Assembly (NCBI GenBank): GCA_947259185.1
Contig: CAMYKT010000008.1
Span: 4,830-68,829 of the forward strand
Direction: 5' to 3'
Length of the DNA stretch: 64,000 nucleotides
DNA from: an uncultured Methanobacteriaceae archaeon
Lineage (GTDB): Archaea > Methanobacteriota > Methanobacteria > Methanobacteriales > Methanobacteriaceae
Shown here: in pieces, positions 55,358-64,000 of the stretch
Numbering within the stretch: the first letter of the stretch is position 1
Layout of the letters: each line of letters starts with the position of its first letter
Notes under the pieces: model-generated
What the model saw: only the letters and a program-made list of their open reading frames with translations
Database searches by the model: none
What the model was told of the DNA's origin: nothing
Program-made: the position numbers and the translations under genes

Positions 55358-57640
55358 TTATTTAATAAGACTTTGTTCTGAGTCTTTATTTATTTTTTTA
55401 AAACTGGTATCCACCACTTTTTTAATGTTTCTGGCGATTTGTTTACCAATCCCATCCACTCTTTGCAATTCTTCGGCGGATGCATTGAAGATTTCCTTTA
55501 CTGAACCAAACTCTTCTATTAATTTCCGGGCATTAACCGGTCCAATACCAGGCAAGGATTCCACCACATAGAGCTGCTGTTCCCATAAGGTCAATGGTTT
55601 TTTATCGGTTCTAACCTGGATTTCTGGCCGATTATGCATCTGTTCTCTTATAGCAATCCTGCGGATTAAGGCTGCAGTGTCCCCTGGGGAACGGGTGGGT
55701 ATTATAGGAATTCCAAAGTCCAGGGCCACAGCTGATAGAGCTCCTCTTATAGCATTGGGGTTTATAAATCCGGAATAAAGATTATCTCCCTCTAATATTA
55801 AAAGGGGCTTTTTGAATTCTTCCACCATCTCTTTGGCCTGCTTATTCAGTCTCTGGTCTTTAATAGAGCTAACAAAATCTGAAGCTGTTTTTCTTTCAAT
55901 GGCTACTTCTTCACTTATCTGGTAATCAGCCACGGCCAGGGGCTTTATTTTTACCTGGACATCCAGTTTATCCAGTTCACGGAGTACCCTGGAATTTATT
56001 TCCCGGGAGTCAGCATAGATTAAGGGCCGATCCTGCTTTTTTTTTAGTTTAGAATTTTCTTTAATAGAATTCAGGGTGGAATCGTTATCCATATCCACCA
56101 TGTTTCCTGAGCCCAATTCCAGATTATCCAATAATGCTGTTTTACCAAGTTCTTCCTGCATTTTACGTTCTTTATGGACACTGGACCAGTAATAAGCTTC
56201 GTCTCTAGTTTTTTCAGTTATGAGTACTATCATACGCCCGCTTTCTTTTCGCCCAGTACGGCCCCGGCGCTGAATCATTCTTATTTCAGAAGGAACCGGC
56301 TCATACATCACCACCAGATCTACAGCAGGGATATCAATACCTTCTTCTGCCACACTGGTGGACAATAAAACATCATATACTCCCTTACGAAAACCTTTTA
56401 TAATTTCTTTTTGTTCTTTTTGGGTCAGTCCTTTTTCCCCATTACGCTTTCCCTGGCCGAAAAATTTAACTGCATTTATACCCTCTTTTAAACAACTTTT
56501 ATGAATCAATTCCAGAGTATCTCGATACTGAGTGAATACTATTACTCTAGCTCCTTCAGTTTTTAGTTCTTTACTTAAAATTTGAATTAATTTATCTAAT
56601 TTAGGATGTTCCAAACCCTTTTCTAATGCTTGGCGGGTTAAGGTAACTGCTGGCCCAAAATCAGCATCCGCCATCAGGCCCCGAGCCGCTTTAGTATTTT
56701 TTTTCTTTAATCGTTGAAAGTACTCATGGAGGGTTTTAATGCCCTGGGTTTCCAAAAGTTCCTGGGCATGCTGCACATTAAAAGCTGCAGCTAAAAGTGA
56801 AATTGCTTTATAACATTCTTTTGGAGGAGTGGTACTACGGGCAATACGATTTTGTACTTTATTTCGGGCACGAAGCAGATCTTTTTTACTAACAGAAATG
56901 GTGGGAATTACTTCCATACTCTTAAGCATTTTCAAGCGATGTTTAAGGGCCTTATCCAGGTGAGTTTTAATTTTTTCCATCTCCTCACCCATTTTCACCC
57001 GGACCCATTCTATTTTGACCGGATTAAAATAAGGACTAACATCTGGATCTTTTTCCCCTTTAATCATTACTTCCCGAATAAATAAATTATCACAAACAGC
57101 CTTTATTTTATCCTTATCTGATCCTGGAGAAGCAGTCAACCCCAGTATAAGGGGATTTTTAGCTTCCTGTAAATAACGCCCCGCCAGATAAACATAAGCA
57201 TAGGATCCCACTCCCCGGTGGCACTCATCAAATACCAGAAGGGAAACATCTTGTAGAGTATAGCGACTATTAAGCAGGTCTGATTCAACTGTCTGGGGAG
57301 TGGCACATATAACCTGTGACTCTTCCCACCTTTTTTTTCTATCATCAGTTTTTATAGCCCCGGTTAAGGAGGTGGAGCTAACAGTTAGAAAATCCCGAAA
57401 ACTCTCCTCATGCTGGATTACCAACGGTTTACTGGGGGCTAATACCAGTACCCGGGACCCTTTATATCTATTCAACCGGTCAGCTGCTACTAATGCTGCT
57501 ACAATAGTTTTTCCTAAAGCAGTAGGTGCTACTATCATGGAATTACCTTTTTTTAAAACATCTGCAGCTAATAGTTGTTGATAAAGCCGGGACTCAATTT
57601 TATCTACTTTAATCAGTGGATGTGCAATGTATTTTCCCAT
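55358..57640 (-). CDS. hef: Hef-type DEAH helicase / XPF nuclease
   Basis: A 760-residue fused repair protein. The helicase half has APTALGKT (38-45), DECH (138-141) and TASP, with QRRGRTGRK as motif VI. The nuclease half has the XPF core with ERKTASDF (ERKxxxD), and a C-terminal helix-hairpin-helix pair (LPGIGPVNARKL, VDGIGKQIARNI). Hef processes stalled replication forks, a FANCM/XPF relative. Both halves are intact, unlike Crenarchaea, where they are separate. It lies about 5 kb from the origin. Confidence 0.95.
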   Translation of the reverse strand: MGKYIAHPLIKVDKIESRLYQQLLAADVLKKGNSMIVAPTALGKTIVAALVAADRLNRYKGSRVLVLAPSKPLVIQHEESFRDFLTVSSTSLTGAIKTDDRKKRWEESQVICATPQTVESDLLNSRYTLQDVSLLVFDECHRGVGSYAYVYLAGRYLQEAKNPLILGLTASPGSDKDKIKAVCDNLFIREVMIKGEKDPDVSPYFNPVKIEWVRVKMGEEMEKIKTHLDKALKHRLKMLKSMEVIPTISVSKKDLLRARNKVQNRIARSTTPPKECYKAISLLAAAFNVQHAQELLETQGIKTLHEYFQRLKKKNTKAARGLMADADFGPAVTLTRQALEKGLEHPKLDKLIQILSKELKTEGARVIVFTQYRDTLELIHKSCLKEGINAVKFFGQGKRNGEKGLTQKEQKEIIKGFRKGVYDVLLSTSVAEEGIDIPAVDLVVMYEPVPSEIRMIQRRGRTGRKESGRMIVLITEKTRDEAYYWSSVHKERKMQEELGKTALLDNLELGSGNMVDMDNDSTLNSIKENSKLKKKQDRPLIYADSREINSRVLRELDKLDVQVKIKPLAVADYQISEEVAIERKTASDFVSSIKDQRLNKQAKEMVEEFKKPLLILEGDNLYSGFINPNAIRGALSAVALDFGIPIIPTRSPGDTAALIRRIAIREQMHNRPEIQVRTDKKPLTLWEQQLYVVESLPGIGPVNARKLIEEFGSVKEIFNASAEELQRVDGIGKQIARNIKKVVDTSFKKINKDSEQSLIK

Positions 57641-57837
57641 GGGAATTATATTTAAAACGAGAACATATAATGATTTATATATAGCAAAAAATAGACTTTA
57701 GATAATTATCCTGGTGATGGAGTTCCACCACTAACCGCTTTTTTTTTTTAAAGGTGATGAATCCTATTTAATGTATCCTTTTAAAAAATAGTTTATTAAT
57801 ATGCAGGAATTAAAAATAATATTTAAATGGTGGAATA

Positions 57838-59037
57838 ATGGAAGTATTAGCATTAACTCTGGCTTTGATTATATTACTGGGCCTCATCTCCAGTAGATTT
57901 TTTTCCAAGATAGGATTTCCGGGATTATTTGGATTACTTTTACTGGGAATACTGACAGGGCCCTCAGGACTAAATTTAATCAGTGGGTCCTTTCTGAACC
58001 TATCTGAGGATATCCGGGTTATTGCCCTGATTATTATTCTTTTAAGGGCGGGTCTGGGTTTGCACCGGGAAGCCATCCGTAAGGTTGGTTCCCCTGCCCT
58101 TAAAATGAGTTTTATACCTTGTGTTATTGAAGGGGTGGCCATCATTTTCATATCCCAGCAATTATTGGGATTATCCTTTTTAGAAGCAGGGATGCTGGGA
58201 TTTATTCTGGCGGCTTCTTCCCCGGCCATCATCGTTACCCAGATGCTGTCATTTATCACCCAAAAAAAAGGAACTGCCCGTGGAATACCCACCCTGATTC
58301 TGGCCGGTTCTTCTGCTGATGATGTGGTATCCATCACTCTTTTTTCAGTATTTCTAGGAGCATACACCGGAGCCAATATTGATTTAACCTACCAGATACT
58401 GGGAATACCATTATCCCTGATACTGGGAGCAGCAGGCGGATTTATAATTGGCATTGGTTTATTAAAAATCTTCCACTACTGGAAAATAAATGCAACCGAG
58501 AAAATATTCCTTATCCTGGCAGCAGCCATATTGTTTAAGTCGCTGGGGGACCTCTTAAAGGGTACCGTCCCGGTGGCTGGATTACTGGGGGTGATGATCA
58601 TTGGCTTTGTTCTGGTGGACCGGGAACCTAACCTGGGATATAAATTATCCCAGAAATTTGCCCGGATATGGCTTTTGGCCGAGATAATACTATTTGTACT
58701 GGTTGGAGCTCAGGTTGATCTTTCCCTTTCACTGCAGGCCGGATGGCTGGGCCTGATCATAATTATAGGGGGGCTTCTGGCCCGTAGCTGCGGGGTTTAC
58801 CTGTCCTTATTGGGCAGTAAACTCAACCTAAAAGAAAAAGTATTCTGTATGGTTTCTTATACTCCTAAAGCCACGGTACAGGCAGCCATAGGGCCCTTAC
58901 CTCTGGCAGCTGGAGTTTTATCTGGAGAACTCATCCTGGCCATTTCAGTACTGGCCATTTTAATTACCGCACCTATCGGGGCAGCGGCCATAAAATTCAC
59001 CGGGGAGAGATTCTTAAGTTCTGATGAATCTTCTTAA
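57838..59037 (+). CDS. Cation:proton antiporter (CPA family)
   Basis: A 399-residue membrane protein with about 12-13 spans. Two adjacent aspartates, D161-D162 in AGSSADDVVS, fall where electrogenic CPA2/NhaP-type antiporters keep their ion-binding pair. GFPGLFGLLLLGILTGPSG is the usual start of the first helical bundle. It probably exchanges sodium or potassium for protons. A regulatory domain is absent. It converges with the aconitase-X gene with nine bases between them. Confidence 0.9.
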   Translation: MEVLALTLALIILLGLISSRFFSKIGFPGLFGLLLLGILTGPSGLNLISGSFLNLSEDIRVIALIIILLRAGLGLHREAIRKVGSPALKMSFIPCVIEGVAIIFISQQLLGLSFLEAGMLGFILAASSPAIIVTQMLSFITQKKGTARGIPTLILAGSSADDVVSITLFSVFLGAYTGANIDLTYQILGIPLSLILGAAGGFIIGIGLLKIFHYWKINATEKIFLILAAAILFKSLGDLLKGTVPVAGLLGVMIIGFVLVDREPNLGYKLSQKFARIWLLAEIILFVLVGAQVDLSLSLQAGWLGLIIIIGGLLARSCGVYLSLLGSKLNLKEKVFCMVSYTPKATVQAAIGPLPLAAGVLSGELILAISVLAILITAPIGAAAIKFTGERFLSSDESS

Positions 59038-59046
59038 AAAAAATAA

Positions 59047-60234
59047 TTATTCTAAATCAATGAGATTTTCAAATTCGTCAAAGACCACCTCCAGGCCACA
59101 CATACTGGGTACGTAGTTGGCGGCCTTAGCAGAATCCACACCAATAACCTGGTAATCCAGCTCTTCAATAGGGGCTACCACCATACAGGTGTCAAATACC
59201 AGCCTGCCACCGGACTGTTCTATCATTTTAGTGTAGCCCATCCTATCTGCCGCGGTCTTCATATTAATGGAAGTACACAGCCATAAATCATTTTTAAGTT
59301 TTTTCCCTTGCAGGGTTTCTGCCACCTTCCTGATTTCTTCTAAGGAAGCATGAGGACATCCCAGACATACCAGGTCTGGTTTACGGGAGGTAGTGGATAA
59401 TTTCTCTTTTACTTCCTCCAGATCATTTCTATCCACAAACATGGTATCTTTTGCTTCTTGAGGAAGAGCATCCTGATACTCCGGGGTTATTCCTTCTATA
59501 TGGTAGAGAGCCACTGCACCAGAAGAAGCCAGAGCTGCACCTAATCCCTTTAAATTATCATTAAGGGGACGGTTTTTAAGTTTAAAATAGGGTCTACCTT
59601 CTTTAACGGTCTGTCCTACCATGTATCCCAGGGCCCCATAATCGGTACCCTGCAATTCACATTCCAATTCCACCACCAGGTCACTTTTCCTGTTTTCTGG
59701 TAAATGGTAACCATAACAGGCGGTTTTACCACATATTGCGGCGGCAAGTGCACCTGGTCCACCTTCCCGGTTGGTCATGGCCCCTAAAATGGAGTTAGCA
59801 TAGGCCACCGCAGAAGACTCTGACCAGGCAATATGTGAGCCCTTTAAAGGCACGTTACCAATAAGATAAGGGGTACAGGTACAGGTGGTCATCACATCCA
59901 TGTTACCATAAGCTTCCACTATCCTTTGCTGCTGGCTGGTGAATTCCCGGGAAAACCCTAATTCCTCCCATTTTTCCAGATCCACCCCGGCAGGATTCAG
60001 GGTGGAGGCCACCCTGGTTCGGGCCTGTGGGTCCCGGGCCAGATCTTCCAGATACTCCAGTCCAGCATCCCCTATGGTTTTATAGGATACTCCTGAAACC
60101 TGGGCTGAAGTGATGTTTACCAATCGTTCTGCCTGATATATATCTCCCAGGGCTACCAGAATCTCCATACTTTTTTTAATGGTTTCTCCATATTCGCCCT
60201 GGTACATTTTTTCTTCTTCACCGGTGAGGTACAT
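59047..60234 (-). CDS. Phosphomevalonate dehydratase large subunit (aconitase X)
   Basis: A 395-residue aconitase-X (DUF521) catalytic subunit. Cluster and substrate blocks are CTCTPYLIGNVP, GSHIAWSESSAVAYANSILGAMTNREGGP and LVCLGCPHASLEEI; the conserved cysteines would bind a [4Fe-4S] cluster. It dehydrates mevalonate 5-phosphate to trans-anhydromevalonate 5-phosphate in the archaeal mevalonate pathway. The small subunit (a DUF126 protein) is not seen here. The UbiD-type gene at 34897 encodes the enzyme for the next step. Confidence 0.93.
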   Translation of the reverse strand: MYLTGEEEKMYQGEYGETIKKSMEILVALGDIYQAERLVNITSAQVSGVSYKTIGDAGLEYLEDLARDPQARTRVASTLNPAGVDLEKWEELGFSREFTSQQQRIVEAYGNMDVMTTCTCTPYLIGNVPLKGSHIAWSESSAVAYANSILGAMTNREGGPGALAAAICGKTACYGYHLPENRKSDLVVELECELQGTDYGALGYMVGQTVKEGRPYFKLKNRPLNDNLKGLGAALASSGAVALYHIEGITPEYQDALPQEAKDTMFVDRNDLEEVKEKLSTTSRKPDLVCLGCPHASLEEIRKVAETLQGKKLKNDLWLCTSINMKTAADRMGYTKMIEQSGGRLVFDTCMVVAPIEELDYQVIGVDSAKAANYVPSMCGLEVVFDEFENLIDLE

Positions 60235-60379
60235 AGTAATCCCTTTAGTATGAATAAATAAAATTATTTTTTAATTAGAATATATATTCCCTGGCCTTAA
60301 TATTTTTTAAAAAAGTAAATATAAAAATTGATTTTTTCTAGCTAATACTATAAAATAAAAAAAATAGAAATAGGAATAA

Positions 60380-61735
60380 CTACTGTTCCAGCTGGTAACT
60401 GGTTATTTCATCAACCAGCGATAGAAAGTTATCCATTTCCTTGTAGGGTATCATGGCCCCGGCAGCAATATCATGCCCTCCTCCGGTACCTCCAAAGCTT
60501 TTGGAAGCATCATCCAGGGATTTTCCTAAATCTATGCCCTTAGCAATCATTTCCCGGGTGGTACGGCCGGATATTTTAATCATATTATCCATCCGGGCCA
60601 GGGCTAAGAGGGGTTTTTCTGGATCAAGGGTTTCCATGGAAAGGGCTATACTGGATATGGTTCCCAGCATACTTTTACGAAGTTTATCCTCGGTGTAAAG
60701 GTACTGTATATTTTCCAGGACCATGGAACCTTCCCTTTTTATCCAATCTAATCCTTTAACTAGATTTTCCCGGTACTTGCGCTGTAAATCCAGGGCCACC
60801 TCCAGGGCATCATTTTTTTCTCCCAGACAGATTCCCATACCCAGACCATATTTTTTGTTTTTTCCACAGGCATCCAGCACCCGGGAGAGGTCTTCAATAT
60901 TTTTCAAAGAGGGCCGCTCATGAGGGTTGGAATAAACATCCCCGAAGATTTCCGGGTTAAGCCGGATTAGTTCCTCTTTCAGGATGTCCCTTTCTTCATT
61001 CCCTAAATCTGCGAATTTAATCCCATAGGAGAGTCCCATCTTTTCCAGAAACGCCATGGAACCTTCCAGATCACCAGTTATACCTGGTAGGATCGGCTGG
61101 AAGGTGTAAGCCAGGGCTTTATAAATTGGTTCTTCAGCTTTGGATGCTATTTTCAGGTCCTGGTGAATTTCAACTGAACCAGCTTCCAGTCCTTCTTCTA
61201 AAATCAGCTTATTAGGTCCGGTAAATCCATCATAATATTGCATATCACCAAAAGCACCAGCCAGGGCCAGACCAGCCAGGGATTGTTTTTCCATTCCCCT
61301 CATACACAGGTAGGCCACACCAGAAGCACTAACCTCCTTACTACCATCCACTCCAAATAAATGGGGGTTGACGTGGGTGATTTTTTCAGGGGCCTCAAAA
61401 TCAGATGGCTGATGGTGATCAGCTATAATTACCTCCCCTTTTATACGGGAGATAGTTTCCACATAGGCACTGCCCATATCACAGAAAAAGAATAACTGGT
61501 ATTTATCCCGGGCGAGCTTCTGTATGAAGCTTTCTTTAAGTCGGGGTACAATGGTGAGATGGTATTGACCGCCTTCCTGGGTGATGGTGTTGGCCACCAC
61601 CCCGGCAGCAGAAAGGCCGTCGGCATCATTATGGGATATCAGCCGGACGATGTTACCCTGCTTTAGATGCTTTTTCAGGACCTCACATGCTTCATCAGCC
61701 TTATTTAACAAGGAGTGCTGCTTTTTGTGGGTCAT
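60380..61735 (-). CDS. RecJ-like DHH-family exonuclease (GAN-type)
   Basis: About 451 residues from ATG 61735 (MTHKKQHSLLN). The frame stays open to 61804, but that part lies within the rpsO-like gene. DHH motifs are HNDADGLSAAG, FCDMGS and ADHHQPSDF, with a DHHA1-type GGTGGGHDIAAG near the C-terminus. Archaeal RecJ homologues degrade single-stranded DNA or RNA and one, GAN, binds GINS at the replication fork. Its start overlaps rps15 by 35 bp, so translation is coupled in the Kae1-XTPase-S15-RecJ operon. Confidence 0.9.
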   Translation of the reverse strand: MTHKKQHSLLNKADEACEVLKKHLKQGNIVRLISHNDADGLSAAGVVANTITQEGGQYHLTIVPRLKESFIQKLARDKYQLFFFCDMGSAYVETISRIKGEVIIADHHQPSDFEAPEKITHVNPHLFGVDGSKEVSASGVAYLCMRGMEKQSLAGLALAGAFGDMQYYDGFTGPNKLILEEGLEAGSVEIHQDLKIASKAEEPIYKALAYTFQPILPGITGDLEGSMAFLEKMGLSYGIKFADLGNEERDILKEELIRLNPEIFGDVYSNPHERPSLKNIEDLSRVLDACGKNKKYGLGMGICLGEKNDALEVALDLQRKYRENLVKGLDWIKREGSMVLENIQYLYTEDKLRKSMLGTISSIALSMETLDPEKPLLALARMDNMIKISGRTTREMIAKGIDLGKSLDDASKSFGGTGGGHDIAAGAMIPYKEMDNFLSLVDEITSYQLEQ

Positions 61736-62102
61736 ATCTCCAGCCTTCTGGTAAAACGCCTTCGTTGACGTAGTACCTGCCCAGACGCCTGATCTGAGAT
61801 TCAATTATCTGTAATCCCCGCTTGGTATGCAGATCCTTATGGTTTTCCTTAAGGTGGTCCCGGATATTTACTGCTTTACGGATGAGGTTCATGATATCCT
61901 CCGGATATTCTTCCTTTTGCCCGTGATCAGCTAAAATCTGGGTGATTTTCTTACCCGTAACCAGTTTAACATTAGGGATACCGTACTGGTCCCTTAATAT
62001 TATTCCTATTTTACTGGTGGAATTTCCTTCTTTATTGTATTTTAAAATTAGTTCTTCTATTTCTTCATTGGAGTATTCAACCCATTCAGGTTTAGTTACC
62101 AT
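61701..62102 (-). CDS. rps15: 30S ribosomal protein S15
   Basis: A 133-residue archaeal/eukaryotic-type S15. WVEYSNEEIEELILKYNKEGNSTSKIGIILRDQYGIP (partly given) and LHTKRGLQIIESQIRRLGRYY are the family blocks; the C-terminal half binds 16S rRNA. The gene sits in the conserved operon between the XTPase and RecJ genes and overlaps the RecJ start. Confidence 0.97.
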   Translation of the reverse strand: MVTKPEWVEYSNEEIEELILKYNKEGNSTSKIGIILRDQYGIPNVKLVTGKKITQILADHGQKEEYPEDIMNLIRKAVNIRDHLKENHKDLHTKRGLQIIESQIRRLGRYYVNEGVLPEGWRYDPQKAALLVK

Positions 62103-62163
62103 ATCTATTCACCTCTAGTTAAGATAATATTTTTTAGCTTGAATTAAAAGATTTTTTTAGACT

Positions 62164-62724
62164 TTAATCCGGGGACTGGTTTTTATACCACCGGGCAAAT
62201 TGCTCCAGGGAACGACTACGGTGAGAAAACTGATTCTTCTTATAAGTAGTTAGTTCTCCAAAAGTTTTATCCATATCGTCTGGATAAAATAGGGGATCAA
62301 ATGCAAAGCCTAAATTTCCTTTTTCTTTTTTAGAAATCTGTCCTTTAACCACACCTAGAAAAATCTCGGGTTCGGCATTGGGGGCGCAGTACCCAACCAC
62401 CGACCTGAATTCGGCATAGCGGTTATTGACATTTTCCATTAATTTTAAAATTCCCTTATTACCTATAGTGTCCTGCACATAAGCAGAATAAGGACCAGGA
62501 AACCAATTCAAAGCTTTTATAAACAGTCCGGCATCTTCCACGATAACCGGTTCTTCTAATTTTTGGGCAGCATATTTTGCACCGAACCGGGCCACTTCTT
62601 CCAGGGTTCCCTGGGGTTCCATATAACCCAGATTCATATGCTGAATTTTTAATCCAAATTTCAGAAAGATTTTTTCTGCTTCTTCTACTTTGTGTTTGTT
62701 ACCGGTTATAAATGTTATCCCCAT
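62164..62724 (-). CDS. XTP/dITP pyrophosphatase (Ham1/RdgB)
   Basis: A 186-residue house-cleaning nucleotidase. ITGNKHKVEEAE (5-16), VIVEDAGLFI, FPGPYSAYV and GFAFDPLF are the family motifs, and HRSRSLEQFARW closes the substrate site. It removes non-canonical purine triphosphates before they enter DNA. It lies 83 bp after the Kae1/Bud32 gene and 61 bp before rps15. Confidence 0.95.
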   Translation of the reverse strand: MGITFITGNKHKVEEAEKIFLKFGLKIQHMNLGYMEPQGTLEEVARFGAKYAAQKLEEPVIVEDAGLFIKALNWFPGPYSAYVQDTIGNKGILKLMENVNNRYAEFRSVVGYCAPNAEPEIFLGVVKGQISKKEKGNLGFAFDPLFYPDDMDKTFGELTTYKKNQFSHRSRSLEQFARWYKNQSPD

Positions 62725-62807
62725 AAAAATTCCTCTTATTTAAATATTCATCATAAGATTACGAAACTGATTAAAATTCTTCATAGGGTTTAATAAAACA
62801 AATAACT

Positions 62808-64000
62808 CTAATCAACTCTATAACGCCCTCTTTTTTCAATTTCATATATTTTATTACCTATTGAATTAAAATTAGAGCTTTCATAATATCCTTCCAGCAC
62901 TTCTTCAAAACAATCATGGGCCATCTGGTAATGAACACTTTGTAGTGATTTTTTAAATACCAGTAAATCCACACCCTTATCTTCTATCAGATCCGAGAAC
63001 CTTCCCAGACCAAAATCAATGAAAACCACCTCATCATCACTTAAAATCAGGTTGGAAGTGGTTAAATCCCCATGGATTATCTCTGCAGAATGCAGAAGGC
63101 CAATTTTACGTCCTATTTCCTGGCATAAGTTTTGCCTTTCTTTTTTTTCCAGATGAGGAAGCACATCCTTTACCATCTGACCTGAAATCTTCTCCATATA
63201 GAGAGCCTTTCCTGTTAGATCAATATTATACAAAACCGGAGTTCTTACACCTTGTTTTTTAGCTTCTCCTATTAAACGGGCTTCCCTTTTGGTTCGGGAT
63301 TTACGTAAATAATCATCCATTTCCTTTATACGGTATCCTTTAGGGATTCTTTTTTTAATTAAAATGTCCTGGGAAAGCCATTCACCTTCCAGGATATTGG
63401 CCTCTGCCCCTTTGGCCAGAAGTTCCTGGGGTAATTTAAGGCGTTTAGGGGAGCTTTTCATCCAGGGAACATTCACCTGATCGGTACGGTAGCGCTGGAT
63501 AACTTTAGTATCCTCCAGCTTTTGACCACCTCTATCTTCATATACCAGCTGCCCCATCCAGGCAATCATGGCCCCATTATCCCCACAGTATTCTCCTGGG
63601 GGCATGAAAAAATCAGCATAATGTTCTTTACTCATTTGGGAGACCATATCCCGCAGACGCTGGTTAACTGCCACCCCACCACAGAGCATCACTTCTTTTT
63701 TCTGGGTGTGGGCCAGGGCCCGTTCAGTTACCTCTACCAGCATCCCAAAGGCGGTTTCCTGTAAACTGTAGGATAGATCTTCCAGGGAGGAGCCCTTCTC
63801 GCTTTTTCGCAGTGCAGCCGTAAGCAGACCGGAAAAAGATAAATCCATACCCTTCACCGTATAGGGGAGGGGGATATAATTTGCAGACTGCCGGGCAAGT
63901 TTTTCTATTTTAGGACCTCCCGGGTGTCCCAATCCCACTTCCCGGGAGAACTGATCCAGGCAGTTTCCCAGGGCAATATCCAGGGTCTCCCCAAAAACCC
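62808..64000 (-). CDS. Kae1/Bud32 fusion, tRNA threonylcarbamoyl transferase (N-terminus off the window)
   Basis: The last 397 residues of a two-domain protein; reading continues past the edge (GETLDIALGNCLDQFSREVG before the internal GTG). The Kae1 part ends with SGLLTAALRK, CGGVAVNQRLR and YCGDNGAMIAW. The Bud32 kinase part has GAEANILEGEW (ATP loop), IHGDLTTSNLIL (catalytic Asp and Asn) and FIDFGLGRF (metal Asp). Together with Pcc1 and Cgi121 they form the archaeal KEOPS complex for t6A in tRNA. The fusion is usual in euryarchaea. It heads the operon here. Confidence 0.95.
   Translation of the reverse strand, partial: VFGETLDIALGNCLDQFSREVGLGHPGGPKIEKLARQSANYIPLPYTVKGMDLSFSGLLTAALRKSEKGSSLEDLSYSLQETAFGMLVEVTERALAHTQKKEVMLCGGVAVNQRLRDMVSQMSKEHYADFFMPPGEYCGDNGAMIAWMGQLVYEDRGGQKLEDTKVIQRYRTDQVNVPWMKSSPKRLKLPQELLAKGAEANILEGEWLSQDILIKKRIPKGYRIKEMDDYLRKSRTKREARLIGEAKKQGVRTPVLYNIDLTGKALYMEKISGQMVKDVLPHLEKKERQNLCQEIGRKIGLLHSAEIIHGDLTTSNLILSDDEVVFIDFGLGRFSDLIEDKGVDLLVFKKSLQSVHYQMAHDCFEEVLEGYYESSNFNSIGNKIYEIEKRGRYRVD

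Noticed and set aside
57810..58376. A 188-residue minus-strand frame
   Set aside because: It is antisense to the start of the antiporter, with low-complexity Pro/Arg/Ile content and no family match.
61736..61804. Extended N-terminus of the RecJ-like protein
   Set aside because: The 23 extra residues lie within rps15 and have no ribosome binding site; ATG 61735 with coupled translation is more likely.
1..64000. tRNA, rRNA, 7S RNA or insertion sequence
   Set aside because: I looked in the intergenic gaps for TTCGAATCC-like loops, cloverleaf stems, transposase motifs and terminal repeats and saw none I could support.

Overview
The window comes from the chromosome of a pseudomurein-walled, hydrogenotrophic methanogen of the order Methanobacteriales, most likely a mesophilic Methanobacterium-like species. 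Five things support this: a cell-wall protein with pseudomurein-binding repeats, methanogenesis marker protein 11, an MTH865-family protein, the small subunit of archaeal DNA polymerase D, and a replication origin built from the 13-bp element TTTACACTTGAAA known from Methanothermobacter. The DNA is AT-rich, with especially AT-rich intergenic gaps. Ribosome binding sites are of the GGTGA/GGAGG type and a few genes start with TTG. I see no tRNA, rRNA, insertion sequence, prophage or CRISPR array.

Layout. 1-10 kb is an accessory-like stretch: a membrane-anchored thermonuclease, a stand-alone Cas4-like nuclease, a DEAD-box helicase, a secreted zinc-finger protein next to a pseudomurein-binding protein with a peptidase-like C-terminus, a Cys-motif regulator with a double CDGSH protein, an MTH865 protein and a drug-type MFS exporter. 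10.3-15.2 kb is a five-gene operon: pdxT, then a glutamate synthase split into glutaminase, GXGXG, FrhB-like and FMN synthase genes. 15.5-26.5 kb is mainly metabolic: malate dehydrogenase, TPR/HEAT proteins, homoisocitrate/isopropylmalate dehydrogenase, cysteine desulfurase, ribH, hisF, marker 11, a glycosyltransferase and a double-domain PurE. 26.6-34.6 kb is one giant surface protein interrupted by a frameshift. 34.9-44.7 kb holds a UbiD-type decarboxylase, the operon DUF35-cfbA-thiL-amrS, two pilin-like proteins, a PhoU/TrkA_C-MgtE pair and cobJ. 45.6-57.6 kb is the origin neighbourhood: PolD small subunit, corrinoid genes cbiG and cbiB, oriC with two facing ORB arrays around an AT-rich core, cdc6, then pyrB, trmI and hef. 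57.8-64 kb holds an antiporter, the large subunit of phosphomevalonate dehydratase, and a Kae1/Bud32 - XTPase - S15 - RecJ operon that runs off the right edge.

How the genes connect. The UbiD protein and the aconitase-X protein fit successive steps of the archaeal mevalonate route. CfbA, CobJ, CbiG and CbiB serve tetrapyrrole (F430/corrinoid) synthesis. Cdc6, PolD-DP1 and Hef cluster at the origin.

The most unusual item is the FrhB-like subunit of the glutamate synthase operon. Its halves are in swapped order, with a double [4Fe-4S] ferredoxin module joining the old C-terminus to the old N-terminus. This suggests a circularly permuted F420-linked electron-input subunit for glutamate synthesis.
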